Shown piece by piece: positions 7,411 to 14,321 of a DNA stretch of 35,461 nucleotides (the stretch's first letter is position 1; each line of letters begins with the position of its first letter). The notes beneath the pieces were generated by a model. That model was not told the origin of the DNA. It searched no databases and saw nothing but the letters and a program-made list of their open reading frames with translations. The translations under genes were made by a program, and so were the position numbers. The stretch is from Nitrososphaerales archaeon (GTDB lineage: Archaea > Thermoproteota > Nitrososphaeria > Nitrososphaerales > CADDZS01), in NCBI GenBank assembly GCA_030036955.1, contig JASHSF010000245.1, forward strand, positions 1 to 35,461, written 5' to 3'.

Positions 7411-8178
7411 ATGAAAGCGCAATCTGCTTTCAGAGACGTACATTTGAGCAACGGATCGGAAGTCATGATAGCGCAGGAGCAGGCAGTTATTTGCAAGAAG
7501 GGACTTTTGAAATCGGTCCAGGGAACGCTCATTCTAACGAGCACGAGACTCATATTTGCTTGCGGCGCCGAGGACATCGAGAGCTTTACCAATCAAGTTG
7601 ACAAGAAAGAACCCGCATCGGAAAAAATTGCCGACAGATCGAGAAATCTCGCCTTGGACCTAGAATCCCAGGGAGGGATTGTGGTTTTTTCAGACGTCGA
7701 TTCTCTCGGGTCCATCCCTGCGAGTCCTTTGAATCTGTTTATACCGATATCCGGGATAAAGTCGATTTCTGGTCATCACGGCATAGCTGGAATGCCAAAC
7801 CTCAAACTGGAGTGGAGCGAAGCTGGACGGGACAGACAAAGCGAATTCGAGCAAACACTGACCGGCGGAAAGAAGAAACCGATCAGCGACTGGAAAGAAT
7901 GGATTCAAAAATTGCGTGACGGCAGTTTGAAGATACAGATGACGTCCCCTGCTCCCCCTGAAGATACACTAGAGGGCAAGATCGCTGCGGTGATGGGAGA
8001 TTTGCAAGAAAAAGGCCCTCTGGAAATAGAAGAGCAGGTTGAGACAATATACAAAATTGATCTCGATCCGGATGAGGTCCAGCACGCGTGCGAAAAGCTT
8101 GTCAGCCAAGGATTTCTTGCAGTGCTAAAAGATTCGAGCGGAGGGACTTTTTACAGGAAAGTTTCTCCGATAATCTGA
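7411..8178 (+). CDS. PH/GRAM-like domain protein with C-terminal winged helix
   Basis: A 255-residue soluble protein lying 28 bases after the channel gene on the same strand. Residues about 15-135 look like a bacterial-type PH/GRAM domain: an opening EVMIAQEQAVICKKG strand, then QGTLILTSTRLIFACG, the typical 'G.L.LT..RLIF' signature. Residues about 185-255 look like a winged helix (PLEIEEQVETIYKIDLD...ACEKLVSQGFL). The combination suggests a sensor that joins ligand, membrane or protein binding to DNA binding. Position behind the channel suggests co-transcription, which is inference. No specific family name can be given. Confidence 0.55.
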   Translation: MKAQSAFRDVHLSNGSEVMIAQEQAVICKKGLLKSVQGTLILTSTRLIFACGAEDIESFTNQVDKKEPASEKIADRSRNLALDLESQGGIVVFSDVDSLGSIPASPLNLFIPISGIKSISGHHGIAGMPNLKLEWSEAGRDRQSEFEQTLTGGKKKPISDWKEWIQKLRDGSLKIQMTSPAPPEDTLEGKIAAVMGDLQEKGPLEIEEQVETIYKIDLDPDEVQHACEKLVSQGFLAVLKDSSGGTFYRKVSPII

Positions 8179-8200
8179 GCGTGCCAAAAGGTTCCTCTGG

Positions 8201-8491
8201 CTAGTACTTATCGTGTCGCGTGGAATCATAATGAGACATTAGATCCTCTCTTCTTTGAAAGGTAGCGTTGCACTTTACGCAAGAGAAGGTCATCGTCCGT
8301 ATCCACTGTTCCTTTCCCCTTTCGTTCGAATCTTGTTGCATGAATTTGTAAAACGGAGTCCCTGACATTTTTGCGTTTTGACGATCTAGGATAACAGCTA
8401 CTACTGCGATAGCGAGAACAAGCGCACATCCGGTGCCTAGCAGATAGGTAGAATTAACAACAAGAGCTAGCGCGAGTTCTGAACCAAGCAA
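8201..8491 (-). CDS. Membrane-anchored C2H2 zinc-finger protein
   Basis: A 96-residue protein. A hydrophobic segment at about residues 5-35 (STYLLGTGCALVLAIAVVA) would make one or two TM helices. The C terminus is a classical C2H2 finger: CVKCNATFQRREDLMSHY followed by DSTRH, that is C-x2-C-x12-H-x5-H, close to the eukaryotic consensus. The finger would face one side of the membrane. The TTG start at 8491 lies about 30 bases after an AT-rich box near 8520 on the minus strand. A palindrome ATATTC-AG-GAATAT covers 8507-8520, next to that box. Function unknown; the gene converges with the PH/winged-helix gene. Confidence 0.5.
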   Translation of the reverse strand: MLGSELALALVVNSTYLLGTGCALVLAIAVVAVILDRQNAKMSGTPFYKFMQQDSNERGKEQWIRTMTFSCVKCNATFQRREDLMSHYDSTRHDKY

Positions 8492-8742
8492 TAGAGCTCG
8501 AAGTTGATATTCAGGAATATTGATTTAGAGATATTGGGGTGCCGGGCCGGAGATAATCCGAAATCCGGCTTCACAGTACGGATCCTGAAGGCCTGAAACC
8601 GTGATAGGAATCGGGGCTAGCCGCCTGTGTGCAACCGTCGAATTAATTTTTCACGTATAAGTCAATAGACTTCTGATACTTGAAGTATTGTATCCATTCA
8701 CTGCCTAAGCTCGGCTAAGTGGATTTTCATCTAGTCCTTGAG
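8492..8742. other. Intergenic region with a GC-rich core
   Basis: The flanks are AT-rich, but about 8538-8635 is clearly richer in G and C. Within it, GCCGGA (8546-8551) pairs with TCCGGC (8564-8569). GGCTTCA (8567-8573) can also pair with TGAAGGCC (about 8588-8595) with one bulge, an alternative fold. A palindrome ATACTT-G-AAGTAT lies at 8676-8688. No tRNA, C/D box or other known RNA pattern was found on either strand. A small unrecognised RNA is possible. Confidence 0.3.
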
Positions 8743-9081
8743 CTACTCGCCCATAATCGTTAGATCGATATGATCAGCCCCGGTCTTTTGCGCAGTCGCG
8801 GGCCGCGCTATTATTTCTTGCAGCTGTGCGTAGCGCTCAAGGAACTGTCTGCCCTTTGGTGTTACTTTGTAAACCATCGCTCCCTCGTAATCCCGATCGG
8901 CCTCTTTCGCCAAGAGCTTGCTGTCAAGAAGAAAGGCAAGGTACTCGTTAAGCTGATCGTAGCTGAGGTTGGCGCGGTACATTATGTGGGTCTTGCGCTC
9001 CCCGTGGCGGGCAACGGAAAGGATGTCGTTGATAATCTTTAGGCGGCTTCTGTGCTGGCGAATTCCCTTGCTCAAAATCAA
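8743..9081 (-). CDS. Winged-helix DNA-binding protein (HTH_45-like)
   Basis: A 112-residue single winged-helix protein of the small type abundant in Thaumarchaeota and Crenarchaeota. The first helix (IINDILSVARHGERKTHIMYRANL), the recognition region (SYDQLNEYLAFLLDSKLL) and the wing (MVYKVTPKGRQFLERY) are all present. It should be a dimeric transcription regulator; its target is unknown. TTG at 9081 is the start. An AT-rich stretch on the minus strand about 23 bases upstream (around 9100-9110) may be its TATA box. It is divergent from rpl10e, separated by 184 bases. Confidence 0.72.
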   Translation of the reverse strand: MILSKGIRQHRSRLKIINDILSVARHGERKTHIMYRANLSYDQLNEYLAFLLDSKLLAKEADRDYEGAMVYKVTPKGRQFLERYAQLQEIIARPATAQKTGADHIDLTIMGE

Positions 9082-9228
9082 GTCACGCAGCTATACTGAA
9101 CTCAAATTAAACGAGCCTCCATATATTAGCGAATGATAAGGCGTTCTACTCAAATATTCTGTACTTATCCGTCGTGTCTTTTCAGGCATAATCCTCGAGG
9201 GCCAGCTTATTCGAGAGGTCTCTCAGCA

Positions 9229-9263
9229 ACGTTAATTACTCAACTGAGGATTTGCAATTTATA
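9229..9263 (+). promoter_or_regulatory. Promoter of rpl10e
   Basis: Two TATA-like stretches precede the gene: GTTAATTA at about 9230-9237, spaced for a start just before TTG 9266, and TTTATATC at about 9257-9264, which would start transcription near 9284 and force use of ATG 9299. Conservation of the protein N terminus favours the first. Confidence 0.4.
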
Positions 9264-9265
9264 TC

Positions 9266-9793
9266 TTGCACGGAAAAAATTATCGTTTGACAAGCGGAAT
9301 GCCACTTACTAGCAAGGTGTATTCTCCCGGCGCGCCAAACTCAAAGATCGCACGTTTTAGTACAGGAACAGCCAGTCCAGATTACGATTACTCTCTCGAA
9401 CTCGTGAGCACCGAGAAGGTGCAGGTTAGGCACAACGCTCTCGAAGCCGCCAGGGTCGCTGCAAACAAAAAGCTCACCCCGATCGGTGAAACAGCTTACT
9501 TCCTTCGCGTCAAGGTGTATCCCCACGTCATCTTGCGAGAAAACAAGATGATTGCTACGGCAGGCGCAGACAGGCTGCAGGAAGGAATGCGAAAGGCCTG
9601 GGGAAAACCGATTGGTCTTGCCGCGAGGGTGATGCCGGGCAGCACCATCCTCGAGCTCCAAGTAAAGAAGGAGAACCTCCCGAGGGCTAAAGAGGCTATG
9701 AGAAGCGCCTCGACGAAACTGCCGATGCCGACCGAAATCAAAATCACGCAGCTCACAGCAAATGAGCAGGCCCCCGAGATGGTTTCATCCTAA
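9266..9793 (+). CDS. rpl10e: Large-subunit ribosomal protein L10e (L16/uL16 family)
   Basis: A 175-residue protein of the L10e/uL16 family, which sits near the central protuberance and the tRNA acceptor arms of the large subunit. Seen: an N-terminal GKNYR followed by a 'P.SKIARF' segment, the conserved 'GETAYFLRVKVYPHVILRE' core, the 'AGADRLQEGMRKAWGKP' loop near the peptidyl transferase centre, and a C-terminal alpha/beta end. The length fits archaeal L10e. TTG 9266 is taken as start because GKNYR lies before the first ATG (9299) and matches family N termini. It opens an information-processing block with dph2 and csl4 on the same strand. Confidence 0.92.
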   Translation: MHGKNYRLTSGMPLTSKVYSPGAPNSKIARFSTGTASPDYDYSLELVSTEKVQVRHNALEAARVAANKKLTPIGETAYFLRVKVYPHVILRENKMIATAGADRLQEGMRKAWGKPIGLAARVMPGSTILELQVKKENLPRAKEAMRSASTKLPMPTEIKITQLTANEQAPEMVSS

Positions 9794-9849
9794 CCCTAAG
9801 GATATTCTTTACTCTCTGGTAAAACCCTATATTTCGTAAAGGGAGATCA

Positions 9850-9859
9850 AGAGATCTCT
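9850..9859. promoter_or_regulatory. 10-bp palindrome upstream of dph2
   Basis: AGAGATCTCT lies about 20 bases downstream of a TATA-like stretch, near the expected transcription start. A possible operator, otherwise unsupported. Confidence 0.25.
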
Positions 9860-9888
9860 CACAATCGTACTTTTCTGAGGGATATGAA

Positions 9889-10905
9889 ATGACCGTAAAG
9901 ATAGACGAGAATCGGATGCACGAGCTCGTCGAGAAGCATAAGGCAAAAAAGATAGTCCTCAACGCGCCGGACGGTTTGCTTTCTTCGGTCAGAATCTCAG
10001 CTAAGAGCCTTGAGAAGAGTCACCCTGGAACGCACACGATCATACTCGCCGACGCGACTTACGGTTCCTGTGACACCGTCGATGGGGACGCCCAAATGCT
10101 AGGAGCCGACATTGCATTTCACGTCGGTCATAATGTGACAGTTCCAAAGTTCGGGAAAATTACTTACGCCATAGATGCATTTGACGACGTATCATTCAAG
10201 CAAGTCGCACAAATTGCAATTGAAGATTTCAAGAAGCGCGGTTTCAAAACCGTTTGTCTTGTGACTTATGCACAGCATCTTCAAAATCTGAATGAGGTTT
10301 CGGAAATTTTTGAAGGAGCGGGAATAAATACCCTGATCGGAAAGGGCTTGGGACAGTTGCACGACGGACAGATTTTCGGATGCGAATTTTACCCGGCCTT
10401 CAACATGAGGGATAAAGTCGACGCGATGGTGCTCATGGGGTCGAGCGCGTTTCACGGAATTGGCCTCCGGCTTTCAACCGGAATGCCAACATTCATGCTG
10501 GACCCGTATTCGAATGAAGTCGTCGATCTCGAGACAGTCGCAGACGAGCGACTGAAGAAGGCAATTCTTTCGATCTACAAAGCTCGCGACGCAGAAAATT
10601 TTGGAGTTATTATCGGGCTCAAGGAAGGGCAGATCATGGTCGACCAGTCTCTCAAGATCATGGAAAAGCTAGAATCGCTCGGGAAGAAGGTTCAGCTGAT
10701 CGCACTGCGCGAAATCACATCGGCGCGTCTCGAAGAATTGAGTGGAATCGAAGCATTCATCCAAACTGGCTGCCCGCGTATCAGCGTCGATGGATACACT
10801 TTCTCGAAACCGGTCCTGAGCGTTCCCCAGGCAGAAGAATTGATTAGACTGCTCTCCGGAAAGACCGTAGAAGCCGATTTTTTCGTAAGGAAGAATTGGC
10901 TCTGA
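9889..10905 (+). CDS. dph2: Diphthamide synthase Dph2 (radical SAM-like 3-amino-3-carboxypropyl transferase)
   Basis: Catalyses the first step of diphthamide formation on elongation factor 2: transfer of the aminocarboxypropyl group of S-adenosylmethionine to a His of EF-2, using a [4Fe-4S] cluster as a homodimer in archaea. All three cluster cysteines are present: TYGSCD (Cys61), FGCEF (Cys165) and QTGCPR (Cys295). At 338 residues it is a normal archaeal length. The ATG at 9889 has a good ribosome binding site, GAGGGA at 9877-9882. A palindrome AGAGATCTCT (9850-9859) lies between a TATA-like stretch (about 9825-9833) and the gene. csl4 follows after 27 bases. Confidence 0.93.
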   Translation: MTVKIDENRMHELVEKHKAKKIVLNAPDGLLSSVRISAKSLEKSHPGTHTIILADATYGSCDTVDGDAQMLGADIAFHVGHNVTVPKFGKITYAIDAFDDVSFKQVAQIAIEDFKKRGFKTVCLVTYAQHLQNLNEVSEIFEGAGINTLIGKGLGQLHDGQIFGCEFYPAFNMRDKVDAMVLMGSSAFHGIGLRLSTGMPTFMLDPYSNEVVDLETVADERLKKAILSIYKARDAENFGVIIGLKEGQIMVDQSLKIMEKLESLGKKVQLIALREITSARLEELSGIEAFIQTGCPRISVDGYTFSKPVLSVPQAEELIRLLSGKTVEADFFVRKNWL

Positions 10906-10932
10906 TCCTTACAAATGAGATTTAGTTAGAAT

Positions 10933-11517
10933 ATGAGTTCTCAACCAGCCCAAACGAAAAGATCGGAAATTGTGCTCCCTGGCGATCGCGTGGCCACAAT
11001 CGAAGAATTTGAACCGGGCAGTGGGGCGACCGTCCTTTCCGATTCCGTTGTCGCGACGAGAGTCGGCGAGGTGGTTCGCGAAATGTCTGACAGAAGAGTG
11101 GAGGTTGTTCCTGCAAAAGATCTGAGCTCGAAGCTGCCCGAAGCTGGAGATTCGATTATTGGAAACGTCCAGAGCGCCGCATCTTCTGTTGCGCAGGTTC
11201 GGATTGATGCCATAAACGACCTACCGAGCAGCAAAGAACTCTCCGGAATGCTGTCGCTCCGTGACGATAGGCGCAGACGATCCTCGCCGGTTCGAGCAGG
11301 GGATACGATTCGAGCAGGGATTTTGAGCACCACCAATTCGATTTATCACTTGACGTTGGACTGCAAGGGTTGCGGGGTGGTGTTCACGGCGTGCAGTAAC
11401 TGCGGCGGCCGCGTCATCGCTCTTTCCCGAGATCGAATAAAATGCACAGAGTGCGGCTTTGTGGACGAGCGCGAGCTTGCTGATGATTTTACAGCCATCT
11501 CGCGATCGCAAAATTAA
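10933..11517 (+). CDS. csl4: Exosome RNA-binding cap protein Csl4
   Basis: Cap subunit of the archaeal RNA exosome, which guides RNA into the Rrp41/Rrp42 ring. Three parts are visible: an N-terminal strand-rich domain (LPGDRVATIEEFEPGSG, residues about 14-65), an S1-like OB domain (about 70-145, GDSIIGNVQSAASSVAQVRI) and a C-terminal zinc ribbon with CKGCG, CSNCGG and CTECG. The order matches archaeal Csl4. It follows dph2 closely on the same strand, a pairing common in archaea. No ribosome binding site is seen before the ATG. Confidence 0.9.
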   Translation: MSSQPAQTKRSEIVLPGDRVATIEEFEPGSGATVLSDSVVATRVGEVVREMSDRRVEVVPAKDLSSKLPEAGDSIIGNVQSAASSVAQVRIDAINDLPSSKELSGMLSLRDDRRRRSSPVRAGDTIRAGILSTTNSIYHLTLDCKGCGVVFTACSNCGGRVIALSRDRIKCTECGFVDERELADDFTAISRSQN

Positions 11518-11753
11518 TCATCTATTTTGACTGCCAGGTGGACCTATTGGGAAAAGGATGCATCCAAGTGCGGTTCGATCTAATTTGCTCTACCAGATAT
11601 TTTAGTAAATTTCATGGTGTTGCCATTGAGGCAATGCTGTCACGAATGGTTCTCCAAATAAACTGAACACTTCTCAACTGTAGGCAGACGCCTTCATTCA
11701 CCCGTCCGCCGTCGAAAAATTGACCCTGTATCTATTATTAGAGCAATGAGCAA

Positions 11754-11818
11754 GTGATACTTAAAGTGTCAGATGCAAATACCAATGACTCCATTATCGT
11801 GATAGATAAAGTGTCAGA
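11754..11818. repeat. Pair of 20-bp direct repeats
   Basis: Units at 11754-11773 and 11799-11818 read GTGATA, three variable bases, then AAAGTGTCAGA. They differ at two positions and start 45 bases apart (25-base spacer). They lie in AT-rich sequence, and a partial third copy (GTGATAG) occurs near 11874. Possible regulator-binding sites. Confidence 0.6.
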
Positions 11819-12248
11819 ACAAGGATTGAAATTCACCGTCTGTGTGCGGTGAATCACACTTAAAGAGAGCACAGTGATAGAATTTTGAAGGAACTTTATC
11901 TTATGCGACCGGTACTTTAGTAAAGTAACGTGAGCGCCTAAAAATCGTTTGCTTACATTTCCTTTCGTCGTTTCAATTTTTAACACGATCACCTGACTTT
12001 ACACTGTAGTGAATTTGGAAAAGACTATTAAAAATTTTCAGCCGTGGGTTCCAAAAAAGAAGTACTGTACTATGTTATCGATCTGCGCAAAATGCTGGGA
12101 GGCAAAGCTAGGGGAATTAATTCGTGAGGACCTACGATAATATCTGTCTTTGGATGATCCTTGCAGTTTCTCTGACAGTTAGAGCGGAATTGGAGTTGTA
12201 ACGATCTTTCGAAGAATTCTTGGATTTTTTCGCATTGGTCTAATCTAT

Positions 12249-12258
12249 CCTTATAAGG
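12249..12258 (+). promoter_or_regulatory. TATA box of rpoL
   Basis: CCTTATAAGG, itself a palindrome, is centred about 33 bases before the TTG start of rpoL. That spacing implies a leader of only a few bases. Confidence 0.5.
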
Positions 12259-12286
12259 GTCTGCGAGTACTTTCTCTAATTCTGTC

Positions 12287-12691
12287 TTGCAGCTAAAAAT
12301 TACTCCTTTAAGCAAAGAATCTGTCCAAGTTCAAATTGAAGGCGAGGATTATAGCGTATGTGATATTATTCATAAGGAACTCCTGGGCCTGAAGCACGTG
12401 AAGTTTGCGGGCGTCGCTCCTCCGCATCCACTAATCAAAACAATGACGATACAGTTTCACACAGATGGAGCTGATAGTAATAAGATTCTCTCGGAAGCGA
12501 TTGAGAATGCACAGAAAAAGATAGGCGAGCTTCTTGATCTCGCAAATGGCGCATTTCCAATTGCGATCCGAAGCGTCGGTCAACGAGCTGGGGATGAGCC
12601 TCCGATGGCAAAGACTGAAATAGTTCAGCCCGAATCCGCCGGACAAGGTGCTCAAGAGGCGGCGGAGACTACAACCGCCACCGTTCAATGA
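12287..12691 (+). CDS. rpoL: DNA-directed RNA polymerase subunit L (Rpb11)
   Basis: Subunit L pairs with subunit D to form the platform on which archaeal RNA polymerase assembles. The core (residues about 1-95) keeps the family pattern: a short N-terminal strand, an EDYSVCDIIHKELLGLKHVKFAGVA region with the HPL motif (PPHPLIK), and a long C-terminal helix (DSNKILSEAIENAQKKIGELL). Residues about 98-134 form an extra Ala/Glu/Gln/Thr-rich tail not usual for archaeal subunit L, which is about 90-100 residues. TTG 12287 is the only start: the upstream frame closes with TAA at 12254 and has no ATG or GTG. Confidence 0.88.
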   Translation: MQLKITPLSKESVQVQIEGEDYSVCDIIHKELLGLKHVKFAGVAPPHPLIKTMTIQFHTDGADSNKILSEAIENAQKKIGELLDLANGAFPIAIRSVGQRAGDEPPMAKTEIVQPESAGQGAQEAAETTTATVQ

Positions 12692-12774
12692 CCAGATCGT
12701 GCCTTTGATTCGTTCTCGTCTCTAAGTTTTTATTGAAAAGCAAAAGTACGCCCGATAAGATGATCTAATCAAAA

Positions 12775-13104
12775 ATGAAGTTTTGCCCTAAATGCGGTAC
12801 TAGGCTCAAGTTCAAGAGCCAGAAGCCCCACCCAGTTCTGCTTTGTGAAAAATGCGGTTTTACCGAAAAGGCTCAAGCTGCCGTAGCATCATCCACCGAT
12901 ATCCCGGAAGAGTCTTCGGAAATCAAGATCCTGGGCGATAAAGAAGATAAAATAAAGACAATGCCGACTACAACAATCGAATGCCCGAAGTGCGGTCATA
13001 ACACCGCTTTCTGGTGGTTTCTGCAGACGAGAAGCGGCGATGAACCGCCCACGCAGTTTTTCAGGTGCGAAAAATGCGCGCACACTTGGCGCCAGTACAG
13101 TTAA
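12775..13104 (+). CDS. tfs: Transcription elongation/cleavage factor S (TFS)
   Basis: Archaeal TFS enters the secondary channel of RNA polymerase and stimulates RNA cleavage in stalled complexes, like TFIIS. Two zinc ribbons are visible: Cys4, Cys7, Cys24 and Cys27 in the Rpb9-like N-terminal part, and Cys70, Cys73, Cys98 and Cys101 in the TFIIS-like C-terminal part. The hairpin carries the catalytic acidic pair Asp89-Glu90 in RSGDEPPTQFF. It lies between rpoL and pcn on the same strand, a grouping seen in many archaea. Length (109) is typical. Confidence 0.95.
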   Translation: MKFCPKCGTRLKFKSQKPHPVLLCEKCGFTEKAQAAVASSTDIPEESSEIKILGDKEDKIKTMPTTTIECPKCGHNTAFWWFLQTRSGDEPPTQFFRCEKCAHTWRQYS

Positions 13105-13152
13105 GGAATTCCGTCGAATACCTTGAGCGAGGCCTGGGCCAGTTCCTAAACG

Positions 13153-13159
13153 TATAATT
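13153..13159 (+). promoter_or_regulatory. TATA box of pcn
   Basis: TATAATT is centred about 33 bases before the ATG of pcn, giving a predicted leader of about 7 bases. Confidence 0.45.
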
Positions 13160-13188
13160 GCGTCAATTTTCAGAGATAATTCAGACCA

Positions 13189-13983
13189 ATGACAACAGAA
13201 AGTGCAAACACCGCCGCTGCTGCAGCGACAGCAGGCTTTGTCGTAAAGTCGCTTACCCCTGCTGAATGGAAAGCCGTGACAGCGTCTATACAAGCTCTCG
13301 TAGAGGAAGCAACTTTCGATGTTTCCCCAGATGGGATATCTTTCAGAGCAATGGATCCTTCGCACGTTGCTCTAGTAGATCTGTTTTGGCCCGCAGGGGG
13401 CTTTGAAAAATTTGACTGCACAAAGTCGGACAAATTTACTGTGCGAGTAGAGGACTTTGCCAAGCTGATCAGAAGAGCTGACTCACGCGACAGTATAGAA
13501 ATTTCAAGACAGGGTTCTGAAATGCTCGCTCTAAAGATTGGGAGCAAGAGAGAATTCGAACTGCATTTGATAGAATCGAGTCAAGCGAGTACTCCTCTCC
13601 CGAAACTGAGCTACAATTCAAAGTTTACCATAACAGAGCCTGCATTTGATCGAGTCTTGAACGACGTATCGGTCGTTTCAAATCACATCACTATTGAAGC
13701 GAAAAAAGAGAAGCTAACGTTTTCCGGCAAGGGAGATACCGGAACGGCAATCGTTGAACTAGAGCGGGCGAGTCAGGAAGTACCGGAACTCGAAGTAAAG
13801 GACGACAGCAAAGCCACCTACAGTATTGAATACTTACTAAAGATTACGAAAGCTGCGGGGTCTGCTTCGGACATGATAAATTTCGAGTATTCAAGCAAAA
13901 TGCCCCTGCGTATGGCTTTCAAGCTCGGCGAAAAGGACGAAGGGCGAATCCACTTCTATCTGGCTCCGCGAGTTCAGGAATAA
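13189..13983 (+). CDS. pcn: DNA polymerase sliding clamp PCNA
   Basis: Sliding clamp that encircles DNA and tethers replicative polymerases, Fen1 and ligase. Two PCNA half-domains are visible. The N-terminal part includes FDVSPDGISFRAMDPSHVALVD, the most conserved family signature; the interdomain linker lies near residues 120-140; the C-terminal part ends with KLGEKDEGRIHFYLAPRV. An extra Ala/Thr-rich stretch of about 15 residues precedes the first conserved strand. Length (264) is close to the usual 245-260. Only this one copy is in the window, so whether the organism uses a homotrimer cannot be judged here. Confidence 0.95.
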   Translation: MTTESANTAAAAATAGFVVKSLTPAEWKAVTASIQALVEEATFDVSPDGISFRAMDPSHVALVDLFWPAGGFEKFDCTKSDKFTVRVEDFAKLIRRADSRDSIEISRQGSEMLALKIGSKREFELHLIESSQASTPLPKLSYNSKFTITEPAFDRVLNDVSVVSNHITIEAKKEKLTFSGKGDTGTAIVELERASQEVPELEVKDDSKATYSIEYLLKITKAAGSASDMINFEYSSKMPLRMAFKLGEKDEGRIHFYLAPRVQE

Positions 13984-14020
13984 ATCGATGCCCTAAGAAA
14001 GTAAAGTAGCGGGGGGTGGA

Positions 14021-14053
14021 CTTCCATCGCGTCAGACCTGATCTGATGCTTAT
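14021..14053 (-). other. tRNA-iMet intron 2 (T loop, 59/60)
   Basis: 33 nt interrupting the T loop between TTCAAA and T. Exon TTC can pair with intron GAA beside the 3' junction, a relaxed bulge-helix-bulge. Within the intron, CATC/GATG and CAGA/TCTG pair to give a compact hairpin. Removing it restores a normal 7-base T loop and a perfect T stem. Confidence 0.78.
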
Positions 14054-14075
14054 TTTGAACCACCGCTCTGCGGGT

Positions 14076-14136
14076 CACTCTTCCATTAAAGCTCTCAGTT
14101 GATTTGTTAACAATCACCAAAGAACATTTGTCGGAT
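14076..14136 (-). other. tRNA-iMet intron 1 (anticodon loop, 37/38)
   Basis: 61 nt at the canonical archaeal position one base 3' of the anticodon. Exon GCTC (14143-14140) can pair with intron GAGT (14080-14077) beside the 3' junction, as in a bulge-helix-bulge motif. Inside, TGATT/AATCA forms a hairpin with a GTTAACA loop. The ends could shift by one base, since both junctions carry A. Confidence 0.8.
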
Positions 14137-14321
14137 TATGAGCCCGCCGGGATAACCTGGCTTCCCCACCCCGCTAAGTTCGGATAACTGCTCAAGTTTT
14201 TGCCTTTGCGTATTAAAGGTTGACGGGATAGAATACGATTGCTGAGTCTTGCAAAACATCGAAAGATTGACAAGTTGATTCAGATTCGGTTCGTTGCAAG
14301 ATCAAGTTTCATTTGACAGAT

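Larger units (their letters stand above)
11518..12286. other. 769-base repeat-rich intergenic region
   Basis: The longest gap in the window. It holds, in order: a hairpin GGCAGACG (11683-11690) / CGTCCGCC (11703-11710) with one mismatch; two 20-bp direct repeats (11754-11773 and 11799-11818, 18 of 20 identical, ending AAAGTGTCAGA); a perfect 8-bp hairpin ATTCACCG/CGGTGAAT (11831-11854); a 15-bp palindrome TACTTTA-G-TAAAGTA (11913-11927); and the rpoL promoter at its right end. Open frames on the minus strand (11738-11992 and 12070-12315) have no recognisable domain and appear accidental. Confidence 0.6.
14007..14175 (-). tRNA. Initiator tRNA-Met (CAT) with two introns
   Basis: Mature parts on the minus strand: 14175-14137 (nt 1-37), 14075-14054 (nt 38-59) and 14020-14007 (nt 60-73), 75 nt in all. 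Acceptor AGCGGGG pairs with CCCCGCT; D stem GGGA/TCCC with GG in the loop; anticodon stem GCGGG/CCCGC with CAT at 14140-14138; T stem GGTGG/CCACC; T loop TTCAAA|T; discriminator A. A1:U72 and three consecutive G:C pairs in the anticodon stem mark an archaeal initiator. CCA is not encoded. A TATA-like TTTAATA (minus strand, 14217-14211) lies about 39 bases upstream. Intron ends are set by comparison with the tRNA fold; the first could shift by one base. Confidence 0.88.

Noticed and set aside
11565-11590. GGTTCGATC resembling a tRNA T arm
   Set aside because: No pairing T stem, acceptor stem or anticodon arm around it, even allowing a T-loop intron.
11738-11992. 84-codon open frame on the minus strand in the csl4-rpoL gap
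   Set aside because: Its only feature, a repeated SDTLSIT, is the translation of the two direct DNA repeats; no start signal or family match.
12070-12315. 81-codon open frame on the minus strand overlapping the rpoL start
   Set aside because: Covers the rpoL promoter and first codons on the opposite strand and has no recognisable domain.
13984-14230. RNase P or SRP RNA suggested by AGCGGGG...CCCCGCT pairing
   Set aside because: Conserved cores of both RNAs are missing; the pairing is the acceptor stem of the intron-split tRNA on the minus strand.
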